The translations under genes were made by a program, and so were the position numbers. A DNA stretch of 64,000 bases from Calamus simplicifolius (lineage: Eukaryota > Streptophyta > Magnoliopsida > Arecales > Arecaceae): assembly GCA_900491605.1 (NCBI GenBank), contig UESW01005044.1, forward strand, positions 1-64,000, read 5' to 3'. Below the pieces are notes generated by a model. The model made no database searches, was not told where the DNA came from, and worked only from the letters and a program-made list of their open reading frames with translations. How positions within the stretch are numbered: the stretch's first letter is position 1; each line of letters opens with the position of its first letter. Below are positions 1 to 11,415 of this stretch, in pieces.

Positions 1-1001
1 AGATTCATCAGACCATGTTGCCATGTATGCTTTCTTCTTTTTCTTGTAGGCCTTTTTCAGCAAAGGACAATCATATCTAAAGTGCCCTGGATTTTTACAC
101 TCATAACATACTAAGGGCTCTTTCTCTTTTTCTTTCTCCTTGTCCTTTTTCTTATCTTTTTCTCCATCAATTCTTGCTCCAAAATTCTTTTTATGGAAGG
201 GCCTTTTTCTCATAAACTTTCTAAATTTTTTGGCCAAGAGAGCAGTTTCATCATCATCTTCATCATTACTTTCACTGCAGCTCTCTTTCATTTCTGCAGT
301 TTTGAGGGCAAGTGTTTTCTTTCTTTTTGTTTCCTCCTCAACATGCTGCTTCTTTGTCAGCTCGTGGGTCATTAGGGATCCTAGAAGCTCCTCTAAAGGT
401 AATGCATTGAGGTCCTTTGCTTCTTGGATAGCAGTGACTTTTGCTTCCCACGTTCTTGGTAGTGACCTAAGAATTTTGCGCACAAGGTCAGCATTAGAAG
501 AAATTCTACCAAGACTCTTTAAACCATTTACAAAATCAGTGAATCTAGTGAACATGCATGTGATGGTTTCAGTTTGTTCCATTGTAAACAATTCATATTT
601 ATGAACCAAAATATTTATTTTTGATTCCTTAACTTGGTTTGTTCCTTCATGTGTTATTTCCAACCTATCCCAAATTTTTTTTGCGGAATTACATGTTGAG
701 ATTCGGTTGAATTCATTAGAGTCTAAGGAACAATATAAATGTTAATGGCTTTAGCATTTAATTGTGCCATTCTCCTATCATTATCATTCCAATCCCTTTC
801 GGGCTTAGGAACAGTAGTGCCATCAATTAAGTGTGTGGGTGTACTAGGTCCATTTATTATTACTCCCCACAATTCATAGTCAGAAGCTTGAATAAATATT
901 CTCATTCTAGCTTTCCAATATGAAAAGTTGGTTCCATTAAATAAAGGAGGTCTATTCGTAGAATGACCTTCAGCAAAACATGAACCACTTTGTGTTGCCA
1001 T
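1..1001 (-). pseudogene. Sirevirus gag (C1), truncated and frameshifted
   Basis: Nucleocapsid-type gag polyprotein of a copia element. The start is the ATG at 1001 (MATQSGSCFAEGHS), 40-odd bases after the primer-binding site as in element E2. The N-terminal part has the copia gag core (residues such as FNGTNFSYWKARM). The first frame closes at 723, but homology to the E2 gag continues in other frames to the window edge. The Lys/Glu-rich linker and the first zinc knuckle (CYECKNPGHF) are encoded near 70-130. The frame break and the missing pol make it non-functional as seen here. Confidence 0.88.
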
Positions 1002-1049
1002 AAGGATCTTTAGCCCTTGATCGTGAGATCAAATTCTAAATGAGCACTT

Positions 1050-1061
1050 GCTCTGATACCA
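1050..1061 (-). other. Primer-binding site of C1 (tRNA-iMet)
   Basis: Minus strand reads TGGTATCAGAGC, complementary to the 3' end of plant initiator tRNA-Met. It lies 2 bp inside the LTR end, the same spacing as in E2 (33125-33136). Confidence 0.9.
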
Positions 1062-1928
1062 ATTGTTGGCCCAGATGGCAACCCAAGAGGGGGGGGGGGG
1101 TGAATTGGGTTCTTTAAAAAATTAGCCTTTTTAAAATAGTTTGCTTGTGATTTAAGATAGCAAATGCAAGGTAACTATAAAGAGCAGTGAATAAGATAGA
1201 GATAGAGAAAGAGACAATGGAACACGGCAAACACAAAAGATTTTATAGTGGTTCGGTGTATCCAACACCTACGTCCACTCCCAAGAATCACTTGGGTCCA
1301 CACTATAATTACCCTAGATTACAGCAGAGTTGTTTTACAAGCTCACAACTCGAACTTGTTGTTTTCCCGGGCGCACAACGAACCTAGCTGGTTTTCAAGG
1401 GCTCACCAGCACAAAAATCCTAACCCAAGCTTAACCAAGCTTGAACCGAGGTAAAACTACCTCCTCTAGTTCAATCCCCCAGATTGAACTAGGCACAAAC
1501 AAAATAAGTGTTGTTTTTGAAATACAAAGCTCCTCAATGAGCAAATATACAAATTAAGAATAACAAGGTTTAGAAAAGCCTGATTTGTAGATAGGTTGGC
1601 TTTTGAGCTTTTCTTCTTTTCTTCTTTTCTTCTTCTCCTTGCGGATTGAATCAAGCCTCAGCTCCGATTCTTCACAGTTGAAGCAGTTGAGAAGAGTTAA
1701 AAAGCAAGAAATGAATCTCCTTTCTCCAAGTTGGGAAATCCGCCAAGACTTTGATTTTGAACGCTTTGGATTCCTCTTGAGCCTTTTTGGAGTGGAGTGG
1801 ATTTGAGCTAGAAGGTTTTTCCTCTTAAGATTCAAGCTCTCGGATTTTTGAAATGGGATTTGTCTATCTCAGATTTCTCTCTTTTTTCTTTCTATTTTCC
1901 GTTTTTCTTTTTGAACAATAGACTTCCC

Positions 1929-1936
1929 TTTTTATA
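1929..1936 (-). promoter_or_regulatory. LTR TATA box of C1
   Basis: Minus strand TATAAAAA within CTATAAAAAGGGAAG, 144 bp downstream of the palindrome array. It occupies the same place as TATAAATA in the other Sirevirus LTRs. Confidence 0.7.
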
Positions 1937-2079
1937 GATTTCTTTCACAGTATTTTTGGAAGAAAACTATCCGTTGGAGTGTACCTTGTATCAAAATATA
2001 TCCGTTAGAAATAAGGTAAAATAGAAATATTACCGTTAGAGCTGATCTGGCAACTTGATTTTTCGTTCCAGGTGGGTTG

Positions 2080-2338
2080 GAGTCGACTCTAACTTTTCTG
2101 GAGTCGGCTCTAGCTCGAGGCATTTCAAAACGGTATTTCTGGAGTCGTCTCTGGCTTTTCTGGGGTCGACAAGAACTTTTCCGGAGTCTACTCTAACTTA
2201 CCCGGAGTCGACTCTAGGTCGGGGCCAGAAAAATCGACTTTCTGCTTCTTCTGTGAGAGTCGACGCTAACAGTCTCGGAGTCGACTCTAACGTCCGTGCC
2301 AGTTCCGGAGTCGGCTCTGTAATTCTCGGAGTCGACTC
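2080..2338. promoter_or_regulatory. Phased GAGTCGACTC palindrome array (C1 LTR)
   Basis: About 11 copies of a degenerate 10-bp palindrome, GAGTCGACTC (variants GAGTCGGCTC, GAGTCTACTC, GGGTCGACAA). Most successive start-to-start distances are exactly 21 bp, one is 41, and two are irregular. The array is upstream of the LTR TATA box. The spacers share little beyond TAACTTTTC-like remnants. It is probably an upstream promoter element; no binding factor can be named from sequence. Confidence 0.8.
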
Positions 2339-2512
2339 TAATGTCTGCAATTCTTACCTAGACATTAGATTCGATCCAGAACACTATATAACTCCTGATT
2401 TTGATCATTCAATAGTCTTATAATCTGAAACACTAAATCAAAATCATCAGAGCCTTCAAGAGTTATACTCAGATAGTTTTGTTAATCATCAAAATCATCA
2501 ATTGGGTCAACA

Positions 2513-5239
2513 GATACTATCGATACTGGCACACCATGCCGACTCACAATTTCATGCACATATAATTCTGCTAATCTATCCAAGGTAAAGACAATCTTAA
2601 TAGGCAGAAAATGAGCAGACTTAGTCAATCTATCAACTATCACCCATATAGCATCATTGCCCCTTCTGGTCTTTGGGAGTCCTACAACGAAATCCATAGT
2701 TATATGCTCCCATTTCCACTCTGGCACAAACAGAGGCTGAAGCTTTCCAGCTGGACACTGATGTTCAGCCTTAATCTGCTGACACACCAAACACTTAGAT
2801 ACATACTCAGCTATCTCCTTTTTCATACCATTCCACCAGTAATTCTGTTTGATAGTTCTATACATCTTAGTACTACCTGGATGCATTGAATAAGCTGAGC
2901 TATGTGCTTCCCTTAAAATCTGATCTTTCACTGATTCCACAGCTGGCACACAAACTCTGCCCTTGAATAATAACACTCCATCACCTCTAACAGAAAACTC
3001 TGACTGAGACCCACTCTGAATTAAATCTCTAGCTTTAAGCAAATGTAGATCTAGCAACTGAGCTTCTCTTATTTCTTCTAGCATTTGGGGTCTCACTCTG
3101 AAAGTAGCCAACAAGGCTCCTGATTCTTCTACAGCTAGCTCTGCATCTAACCTCCTTAACTCAATCATCAAGGGTAGCTGTACGGTTCTGATAGAAGCCA
3201 ATGTGGCCATAGACTTTCGACTCAAGGCATCAGCCACAACATTAGCTTTCCCTGGGTGATACTCAATAGTGCAATCATAGTCTTTAATCAATTCAATCCA
3301 TCTTCTCTGCCTTAAATTCAATTCCTTCTGGGTCAGAATATATTTCAAGCTCTTATGATCAGTAAATATCTGGCATCTTCTTCCATACAAGTAGTGCCTC
3401 CAAACCTTCAATGCAAATATAACAGCAGCTAACTCCAAATCATGGGTGGGGTAATTCTTTTCATGGGATCTCAACTGTCTAGATATATAAGCCACCACTT
3501 TCCCATTCTGCATTAAAACACACCCCAAACCCTTCAATGAGGCATCACTATAGATCACATAATCACTGGCACTATCAGGTAGTATTAGGATTGGGGCTGA
3601 GGTTAATCTCTTTTTCAATTCATCCATACTCTTCTGGCATTCATTAGACCAATCAAACTTGATATTCTTTCTAAGCAGCTTAGTCATAGGAGAAGCCAAA
3701 ATCGAGAAATTTTCTATAAATCTTCTATAATATCCTGCTAACCCCAAGAAACTCCTCACCTCAGTCTGATTGGTAGGTGATACCCAATTTACTATAGCTT
3801 CAATCTTTTGAGGATCTACCATAATACCTTTGGCTGAACTACATGTCCCAAGAACTTTACCTCATCCAGCCAAAATTCACTTTTACTAAACTTTGCATAT
3901 AATTGCTTTTCTCTTAATATCTGCAAAACTGTCCTCAGATGCTGTTCATGCTCTTCACTACTTCTAGAATAAATCAAGATGTCATCAATGAATACTATCA
4001 CAAATTTATCTAGATACTCTTGAAATACTTGATTCATCAGACCCATAAAAGCAGCTGGAGCATTTGTCAAGCCAAATGGCATTACCAAGAACTCATAATG
4101 ACCATATCTGGTCCTGAAAGCAGTCTTAGATATATCCTCATTCTTTATTCTCAATTGATGATACCCAGATCTCAGATCAATCTTTGAAAACACTGCTGCC
4201 CCCTGCAGCTGATCAAACAAATCATCGATCCTTGGCAATGGATAATTGTTTCTAATGGTCACCTTGTTCAACTGTCTATAGTCTATACACAACCTCAAGG
4301 TACCATCCTTTTTCTTCACAAACAACACTGGTGCACCCCATGGTGATATACTGGGTCTAATAAACCCTTTATCCAATAATTCTTGTAACTGACTTTTCAA
4401 TTCTTTCAATTCAACTGGAGCCATTCTATAAGGTGCCCTGGCTATTGGTCTGGTATCTGGGGCTAGATCTATACTGAAATCAAATCCTCTGTCAGGAGGT
4501 AACCCTGGCAGCTCCTCAGGAAATACATCTGAAAAATCCCTTACCACAGGGATATTCGTCAGCTCTAAACCATTGCCCTCTAGGCTTACTGCACAAGCTA
4601 AATAGGCTTCACATCTCTTTGCTAGCATTTTATTGGCTGACAGAGCTGAAATCACTCCTGAGGGTAACCCCTCCTATCACCAACAAAACAGACCTCTCTA
4701 TCATCAGAAGTTTGTAACATCACCTCCTTCCTTAAGCAATCTACTCTGGCTCTATGCACAGATAGCCAATCCATCCCCAAAATGGCATCAAACTCTTTCA
4801 ACCTCAAAGGAATCAAATCTGCTGCTAATTTCTGACCCTCCACAGAAATATCACAACCTCTATACACTTGGTCTGCTATAAAAGGCCTCCCTACGGGCAT
4901 AGATACTACCAACTGACTACCCAACTGGCCCACATCTCTAACTAGATGCTTAGCAAACTCACATGAGATAAATGAATGCGTAGATCCAGAATCAATTAAA
5001 ATATAAGCATCATGATTATCGATGGGTAGCATACCTGTCACCACATCAGGATCAATCTGAGCCTCCTGCCTGGTCATGGCAAACACTCTGGCCTCGGCCC
5101 TCGGAATACTGGATGACCCTCCTGGCTGATTAACATTAGGCCCCACCTGACTGGCTGAAGCCACAACACTACCATCACCCCTCCTACTAGGCTGTCCCCT
5201 TGGCATTACTGGCCCCTGAGGAAGCCCACCAGCCTGCTG
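2513..5239 (-). pseudogene. G1 pol: protease, RT, RNase H, integrase (broken)
   Basis: Replication polyprotein of G1. In order: aspartic protease with LIDSGSTHSFI (near 4985); reverse transcriptase with WGAPVLFVKKKDG, LCIDYRQLNK and the catalytic FIDD box (near 3980); RNase H beginning YSDASLKGLGCV and ending NVVADALSRK; the integrase HHCC finger (HPGSTKMY...CLVCQQIK); and the start of the integrase core (ITMDFVVGLP, DRLTKSAHFLP). It is broken by a frame change at about 3820 in RT (one frame ends LGHVVQPKVLW) and a stop near 4652. The core ends at VPVSIVS, where C1 is inserted. The last ten codons of the open frame are C1 LTR sequence. Confidence 0.92.
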
Positions 5240-6495
5240 CCCTCTCCTAGGGCAATCTCTCTTCAGGTGACCTAGATCACCACAAATATAACATCCCTTA
5301 TTGCCCCTCTTACATTCTCCCAAATGAAGTTTCCCACATACATTACATGGAGGTATATTTCTCCCTCCACCAGAAGGACGGCCCTACTCCCCTACATCAC
5401 CAGACACCCTGCTGGTGGCAACCTGAGGCACACCCCCATAAGGCTTTCTTTGAACTGGGCTAGATGCTGACACAGATACTGATCTTCTGCCCACATCACC
5501 AGGGGCTCTAAACCCAGAATAAAACTGTCCAGTCCTCTGGGGTTTCTTAAATGGCTGAGTCCCTCCCGGAGCAGAAGAATAACTAGGAGCACTTCTTTTC
5601 ATTCTATCCTGCCTCCTACTCATATATTCTTTTTCAATCTCCTCGGCTTTGAGTGCTCCCTGCACCAACTCAGAGTAACTATTGTAGGTCTGCATACAGG
5701 TCTTGGCTTTAATAGGGAGATTCAATCCATCCTGGAATAGTCGACATCTCTCCCTCTCAGCAGCCACCAAGGCCCTAGCAAACTGAGATAACTCCACAAA
5801 AGTGGCTTCATAATCTGCCACGGACATCCTCCCTGAGTCAGACAAAGGAAATCCCTCCTCTTCTGATCCCTATAAATCTCAGAATAATATTGCTGATGAA
5901 ATTCTCTTCTAAAATTTTCCCATGTCAACTCCACTCCCTGGGGCTGCCTGCCCTGAATAGATCTCCACCAACTCTGGGCTCTACCCTCTAGTAAAAAGGT
6001 GGCAATACTCAGCCTCTGCTCCTCAGAGCATCCCATCACATCAAATACTCTCTCGATCCTCTGCAGCCATGCCCCGGCCTGAATAGGATCAGTAGTTCCC
6101 TGGAACTCCAGAGCCCCTAACTTTCTGGCTCTTTCCACATTCCTCACAACCTCCGTATTTTTAGATGGAAGGCTAGAACTAGCACCCACAGCTGCTACCA
6201 CAGCCTGAGTAATCATGCCTACCAACTCTGACATACTAGGCCCCTGAGTCTGTACTCGAGATGGGTCTACTGGCACAGGGGTAATAGACTGTGAAGAAGA
6301 CTCTGGCATCTGCTCTGAAGACGCCCTCACTCTAGCCTCATTAGATACTGGCTCGGTGGAATCACTAGAAGCCATTCTATCAATTTGACTTCTTCTAACT
6401 GACCTTCTGAGTCTACTTTGACCTTTGCTTCTATCCCTGCCTGAAGATTGCTCTGTCTCTCTAGATGCCTTTGTAGTAATCGTCCTACAAGACAT
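5240..6495 (-). pseudogene. G1 gag, frameshifted
   Basis: Capsid/nucleocapsid protein of the gypsy element. The N-terminal frame starts at 6495. It contains the retrotransposon gag core (FQGTTDPIQAGAWLQRIERV, then EEQRLSIATFLLEGRAQSWW), and breaks at about 5845. A second frame continues with VADYEATFVELSQFA and ALKAEEIEKEYMSRR, then a Pro/Ser-rich linker. Two zinc-binding motifs follow: CNVCGKLHLGEC near 5330 and CYICGDLGHLKRDC near 5270. The paired-knuckle arrangement is usual for the Tekay/Del group. A frameshift and a stop (about 5384) separate the parts, so no full Gag is made. Confidence 0.9.
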
Positions 6496-6595
6496 TATTC
6501 ATTACATCAGTTTCATCATTCAATAGCTATAATCATAAACATTTAATCATCCTAGACTCATACTCATACTTATTCCCCTAGGACCTAATAACCTA

Positions 6596-6609
6596 GGGCT
6601 CTGATACCA
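6596..6609 (-). other. Primer-binding site of G1 (tRNA-iMet)
   Basis: Minus strand TGGTATCAGAGCCC, complementary to the initiator tRNA-Met 3' end, separated from the LTR end (6615) by 5 bp. Confidence 0.9.
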
Positions 6610-8597
6610 AAACTTGTCAGCTCCCCCTCCTCTCTGGGGCCACCGACAGCACACCTGCACACTTGTGGTAATCGGATAGAGTTTTACTAGTCTTTATGTA
6701 GCGCTCCATAAAGAGCTAGAGAACCCCAACTAATTATCATAAGTGGCAGACACACGAAATCACATCCTGTTAAAAACTTTTCATTTTCATCTCAATTATA
6801 TACACAAATCACTCAATCAACACTAAGCATCAACCTGCTCAGATAATATTTTTCATGATATTCCTCAGGCAGTTTACAAGATCACATTCACAATCGACAT
6901 CAAAATCCTAAGTGCACACATCATGCTCATAATTTTCTCCAAAACATAAGTCTCGTATTCATATCCAAAAAGGTCTAAAACATCATTACATCTCACTGTA
7001 CACATACACATATACAAAATACAAATATCAAACCACACTCTCTCAATATACAAGGCTAGCATTTATACACCCTTGCATCCAAGCAAGCTTCACCAGCTAA
7101 GGGTTCTGTCCTGCTTATCTTGTGATCCTGGCAGAAATACTCACTGATCTGAAAGAACATTTAAATCGTAGAGGGATGAGACCTAAGTCCCAGTGACTGG
7201 ATAACCATCTAACTATGGAGAAATAGAGAACCATAACCTCTTAATTTCAATCGTATGCTGAACTATTTAGCTTGTACAAGTCAAAGTACATTTTTAACAT
7301 GATATCAGATAAAATAAAATGTAGCTTATTCTTCAAATAACATCTCAGTACTGAAATACTCTATAATAACTTTTTACTGAAAGATAACTCATAGAGATAA
7401 AAATCCATGCATTTCAATATAAAAATATGTATTCTTTATCTACAACCCAGACTTCTTTATTAAATTCTGAGACTCCCACCAAAATCTGATTGCCCATTGG
7501 CATCTCAAGTAAACTCTCCCTCTCGGGATAACTACTCGGCCCACTGGCCCTTTTTATATCACAACATATGCTTTTAAATCTCATGATACTGGGCTGTGTG
7601 TGTAATGCCTCTGAGGTACCACCCTACAGTCGTCCTCCCGTAGGTGTACTCTCATCGGGTGCGTGACTAGCAACAGGATCCCCGCACAAATAGCACCCCT
7701 TACCCGTGCGGTTCACCTGGCAAAGTGCTTTGTTCCTTAACCCTGAAACCTCGGGTTTTCTCTCTGCCCCCACGGGCTATATATAGTAATCAGCTCCACT
7801 GAGCTATGATTCATGCCCCCACGGGTTGCTCACAACCAGCCCCACTGGTCTGATTAAGCGTGCACTCACCCCTGATTCTGTGGTTCATCGTACGATTTGT
7901 TTGCAAGGAGGTGCCGGCTCGATAGTAGTGTGCAATGCTCATGCTATAGTACAATCTAAAGGGTGATCAGCCCCCTAGCTGCCTGATGCTCAGTATGATA
8001 CATACATCATTTGTAAAGCTTTATCATGCAAATATGCCATGTATACATTAAAATCCCCTCATCGAAACTCATGCTTATGTGTTTATGCTCAAAACTCATG
8101 CTCGAAACTCATGCTTATTTCTTTATGCTTAAACTCTTGCTCAAAACTCATTTATCAGAATATCATATACTAGGTTCTCATTTCTCATATTTAAAACATA
8201 CATAATACTCTGCTAAACATAACATACCATAACTAGGTATTAATCTCATTATACTAGCTCAAATTAACTTCTCATTGCTAGATGAGAAACCCACTCACCT
8301 TAGTAGGTTACTCCTCGACTGGTACTCAACTCTGGTATTCCGGCTCCCTGAAATAACCCTCTTGACCTACGTCAACATACAGATACGATAGCTATTAGGA
8401 TTACCTCCACACGAGGTTTTCCCACGAACCATGCATGCATACATGATCTATCCTCTAATATCTCATTATTTTTTCCACCCTTTCTCTACTCAAGATTACT
8501 TCTACTATTACCTCAAAATACAATAATCTAAGAAAATCTAAAGTCATACAAGATCTAGGGAAGCTATAGCTTACCTGAAGTCGAGCACAAACCCCAA

Positions 8598-8700
8598 GCT
8601 TCCCTTTCCCTTTCTCTTTCTTCCTCCTTTTTCTTCTTCTTCTTCTTCCTCTTCCTCTCTTTTCTCCTCTTCTTTCTCTCTTTCTTTCTTTCTTTCTTTT
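8598..8700. repeat. CTT/CTTT simple-sequence tract
   Basis: Pyrimidine-rich low-complexity tract inside the G1 LTR, made of CTTT, CTT and CCTTT units. A purine-rich tract occupies the matching place (54090-54245) in the related solo LTR, so it is an LTR feature and not a chance expansion. Confidence 0.8.
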
Positions 8701-9127
8701 CTCTGGCTGAACCCACATTTTCCTTTTTCTCTAATGACTTGGGGACCAAGTCATTGGAAACTTAAGGGTTAAGGCATGCCAATTTCCCCTTTTGCCCTCA
8801 AACACTCTTAACGCGCTCTTTTGGAAAATACGTGGCTCACTTATAACCATGATATTTTGCCCTTAGATTTTCTTTTCCAAGTTACCCTTAACACAATTAG
8901 CAATTGACATCGGAGTCTTTTCCCATTTTGCCCCTGATATAGCATTTTTTTAATCGATTTATAGCCCAGATTATCATTTTTCACTTAAATCGATACTTTT
9001 ATGTAATATTTCTAAGAAAAGACTTTACCAGCTTGAAAAACTCGATTTTAGAAATCCAACGGTTCAAACTTGAAATGGATTAAATATGAAATTCTCAAGA
9101 TTTAATTCAGAAAAATCTGTCGTCTTG

Positions 9128-9305
9128 GAGTCGGCTCCAACAGATTTGGAGTCGGCTCCAGCAGAAATAGGTGTCGGCTCCAGAAAAGTAGGGGTCGACT
9201 CTAGAAAAGTAGGGGTCGACTCCAACTCTGCAGGTGTCGACTCCAAAGCGTGCCGAAAGTTTAAAATCGTGCCGGAGTCGACTCCACTCCAAATAGTGTC
9301 GACTC
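9128..9305. promoter_or_regulatory. Phased GTCGACTC palindrome array (G1 LTR)
   Basis: Eight copies of the motif GAGTCGGCTC/GGGTCGACTC/GTGTCGACTC. Successive distances are 21, 22, 21, 21, 21, 41 and 21 bp. It sits about 250 bp into the LTR. Motif and spacing equal those in the Sirevirus LTRs, although G1 is a gypsy element unrelated to them. Confidence 0.8.
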
Positions 9306-10142
9306 CAACAACTAAAAACATCATTTTAGGATAAAACTCAAACTAAACTTGATTTTTCTTGTGATTTAAACCCATTAAAACTTAAGTCTCTCAATTTCTT
9401 AAATCAAACTCATTAACATTCAGAAATATACTTATTTACTCCAAAATTTCTTCTCTTTACATTTATCAAAAGGCCAACACACCCACATTTCACTAAAACT
9501 TTCTGACTTTCATTTCAAATAAAAATGCCTTAAATTACAAGGTTTTCAGGATGTTACAGAATCTGCCAGAGGGCTCGGGCTCGGTTCGGCTCTTGGGTGC
9601 AATAGACAGGAAGAGAGAGTGAGACAGAGAGGGCTTTGGTAGAGTCAGTAGTCAAAGCCTTTTGTCTTGATCTTTCACCTTTCATTAATTGCATCAACAC
9701 CTCTTGGCCTACTACCACCAGAAATCAAAATGCCTACAAATACTTGAAGTGACGGGCCATGGATAATGTCCCAAGTTTGCCCCTTTTTGAAAATTATTCT
9801 GCTGACCATGATGCAATCCACCTCTGGCTATCTGTTGAGCCTTTAATTGAGCTCCTCTGGCCGCTGGTGCTGTTCATGCAAATGCTTCTTCACCTTAGGA
9901 TTAAGATCTTTCCCAGATGGCTCAGAAGATGAGTAATGAGAGGAGTGGCAGCTTGAGCGGGGGGTAGGAGACTGCAATCTCCTGAAAGCTTCACGATGGT
10001 CTTTTGCCGCTCAGTGCGATGTGGATGCCCCCCAGCATGATTGGTAAGGACCTTCGGCATGTGCATTACCACCATGGCTATTTTAGAGGGGACAAAGACT
10101 TAGAGATCAGGGAGACAGAGCTCTCTTTCCTTTAGCACAGCC

Positions 10143-10162
10143 GCCCCCTTCCTGGCGCGCCA
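10143..10162 (-). other. Probable primer-binding site of G2
   Basis: Minus strand TGGCGCGCCAGGAAGGGGGC, 3 bp inside the LTR end. It begins TGGCGC as do many non-Met primer sites of plant gypsy elements. The exact tRNA cannot be assigned from memory. Confidence 0.6.
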
Positions 10163-10957
10163 ATCTGTTGATGCCCGATCACTTTGAGCTAGCATCCTTG
10201 AGCGTTGATCGTTGCTCCATAGAAATATCGGGGTCCTTCCTTTGTCTTCGAAGCCTGCAAGAAGCCCCACGGCCGGGTATTCCGGCGGGGACCCTCCGAC
10301 GCTCAAGTTAGTGACCAGGGCAACAGCCGTGAGCTCGAGGGAGCCCGAAAGAAAAAGAGGGAAAGGCTTTTTAGAAGAGCTTAGTGTATTGAGTTCCTAG
10401 ACTTACCCGCCTCTTCTTACCTGATTTATTTACCTTCTTGCTCTGTGTAGCTTGTCTGAGAAGTTTAGAGCTTTGTCCTTTAGTGAGAGTGGGTCACGTG
10501 GGGCCTCATGATGGGTCATGACTTTTGAGGCTTATCTGATTCGAGTGGTTGGGGTGTCATGATTAGTATCTGTGAGACCTGATGTGCTGCCACTTGTCAA
10601 GGCCTTTATGAGGCTGCTTCTTCTTAGTGGCATGTCAGAGCCACAGGCGCTGTCCCTGTTAAAGTTAGTGGCTATCTAATTTTGTCCTGTCAAAGATAGA
10701 TGGTCACTTGATTACTGTGCCTTCTGGCCTCGAGTTCTATCCATTTTTGACAGAATGCCTTCCATCGATCTCGCCTCTATCTTTGCAGAGGGTGAATGCT
10801 GAGTCAGCTTGAATGAAATCATAAGTAGTCCTAGGACATAGCTTCGCACCAATTAACTCGGGTATGTTTCAATTAACCCACCCTCGTAGATGATTCCAAG
10901 GGTATTCGAACTTTGGGCTGGTTGACACCATATTCATGACCCACACCAAGTTATTAA

Positions 10958-10964
10958 CTATATA
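10958..10964 (-). promoter_or_regulatory. TATA-like box of the G2 LTR
   Basis: Minus strand TATATAG within GCTTATATAG. It lies downstream (element orientation) of the GC-rich array, the same order as in the Sirevirus LTRs. Confidence 0.4.
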
Positions 10965-11278
10965 AGCATTAATCTCCATGCCCTTGCCATGGAATTACCA
11001 TTACAACCCTCATCAATTAGATCAATTAGTTTTCATGACCGCTCTCTCTTTCTTCCACTGAAGCCTCCATTACGTGCATGCATGGGGCCGTCTAGGCCGT
11101 TCCGAGGTTACTGTGACTATTACGGAGTTGAGGGAGACCGGAGAGTGCCACGGCCGTTGACGGACCTTAAGGCCGCTTTGGCCGGTATGGGTGAGGCGGA
11201 GGAGCCCAGGGGCTGTCGCCTAGGATGATGGAAGAGGCCGCCTAGAAGGAAGGAAGGCCGTTGTGGAAAGGTCGGAGG

Positions 11279-11415
11279 CCGCCTAGGATTTGCCAGGGGC
11301 TGCCTAGAATTTGCCAGGGGCCACCTAGGATTTGCCAGGGGCTGCCTAGGATTTGCCAGGGGCCGCCTAGGATTTTCCAGGGGCCGCCTAGAATTTGCCA
11401 CGGGCCGCCTAGGAT
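11279..11415. repeat. 21-bp tandem repeat, 6.5 copies
   Basis: Consensus unit is CCGCCTAGGATTTGCCAGGG plus G. Six full units are followed by a partial one, with one to three substitutions between units. The flanking 11085-11590 has further GGCCGCCTAGG or GGCCGTNNTGG motifs at looser spacing. Because 21 is a multiple of three it creates repetitive reading frames on both strands that are not genes. Confidence 0.9.

Larger units (their letters stand above)
1..2512 (-). mobile_element. Sirevirus-type Ty1/copia element C1 (5' part)
   Basis: Minus-strand LTR retrotransposon cut by the left edge of the window. Read on the minus strand it runs 5' LTR (2512 to 1064), primer-binding site and gag. Its gag matches the complete Sirevirus at 31402-41958 almost base for base, which fixes the family. 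The right border falls inside the integrase codons of gypsy element G1. The adjoining 5 bp (GATAC, 2513-2517) is the expected target duplication, whose partner lies outside the window. The LTR shares its inner end with the other Sirevirus LTRs here, but its outer end (beginning TGTTGACCCAATTGATG) differs, so it is a separate subfamily. Confidence 0.9.
1064..2512 (-). repeat. 5' LTR of Sirevirus C1
   Basis: A 1449-bp LTR with TG...CA ends. On the minus strand it starts TGTTGACCC at 2512 and ends GGGCCAACA at 1064. From the outer end inwards it holds a palindrome array (2338-2080), a TATA box (1936-1929), a purine-rich Lys/Arg-coding stretch and a poly-C run (12 bases, 1089-1100) close to the inner border. 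The same order is seen in the LTRs at 20979, 31402 and 40311. Confidence 0.9.
2513..9558 (-). mobile_element. Ty3/gypsy element G1, Tekay/Del-like, interrupted by C1
   Basis: Minus-strand gypsy retrotransposon: 5' LTR 9558-6615, tRNA-iMet primer site, gag, then protease, reverse transcriptase, RNase H and integrase in gypsy order. It is cut inside integrase by C1, so the integrase C-terminus, any chromodomain and the 3' LTR lie outside the window. The retroviral-aspartyl-protease gag-pol and the very long LTR fit the chromovirus Tekay/Del group. The 5 bp outside its LTR (GAATC, 9559-9563) should be one copy of its target duplication. Confidence 0.9.
6615..9558 (-). repeat. 5' LTR of gypsy element G1
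   Basis: A 2944-bp LTR. On the minus strand it begins TGTAACATCCTGAAAA at 9558 and ends GGGGGAGCTGACA at 6615. It aligns in the same element orientation with the solo LTR at 53531-58139. The best-conserved block is 7600-8030 here against 56080-56480 there (GAGCCGGCACCTCCTTGC and the following several hundred bases). The CT-rich simple repeat at 8598-8700 and the palindrome array at 9128-9305 are internal features. Confidence 0.9.

Noticed and set aside
2080..2338. CRISPR-like array of short repeats with spacers
   Set aside because: Repeats are only 10 bp and degenerate, spacers about 11 bp, and the array sits in a eukaryotic LTR. It is not CRISPR.
9064..9334. Open frames rich in ESTPTFL and VGVDSRK repeats
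   Set aside because: They read through the 21-bp palindrome array; a period divisible by three opens frames on both strands. No start context or domain.
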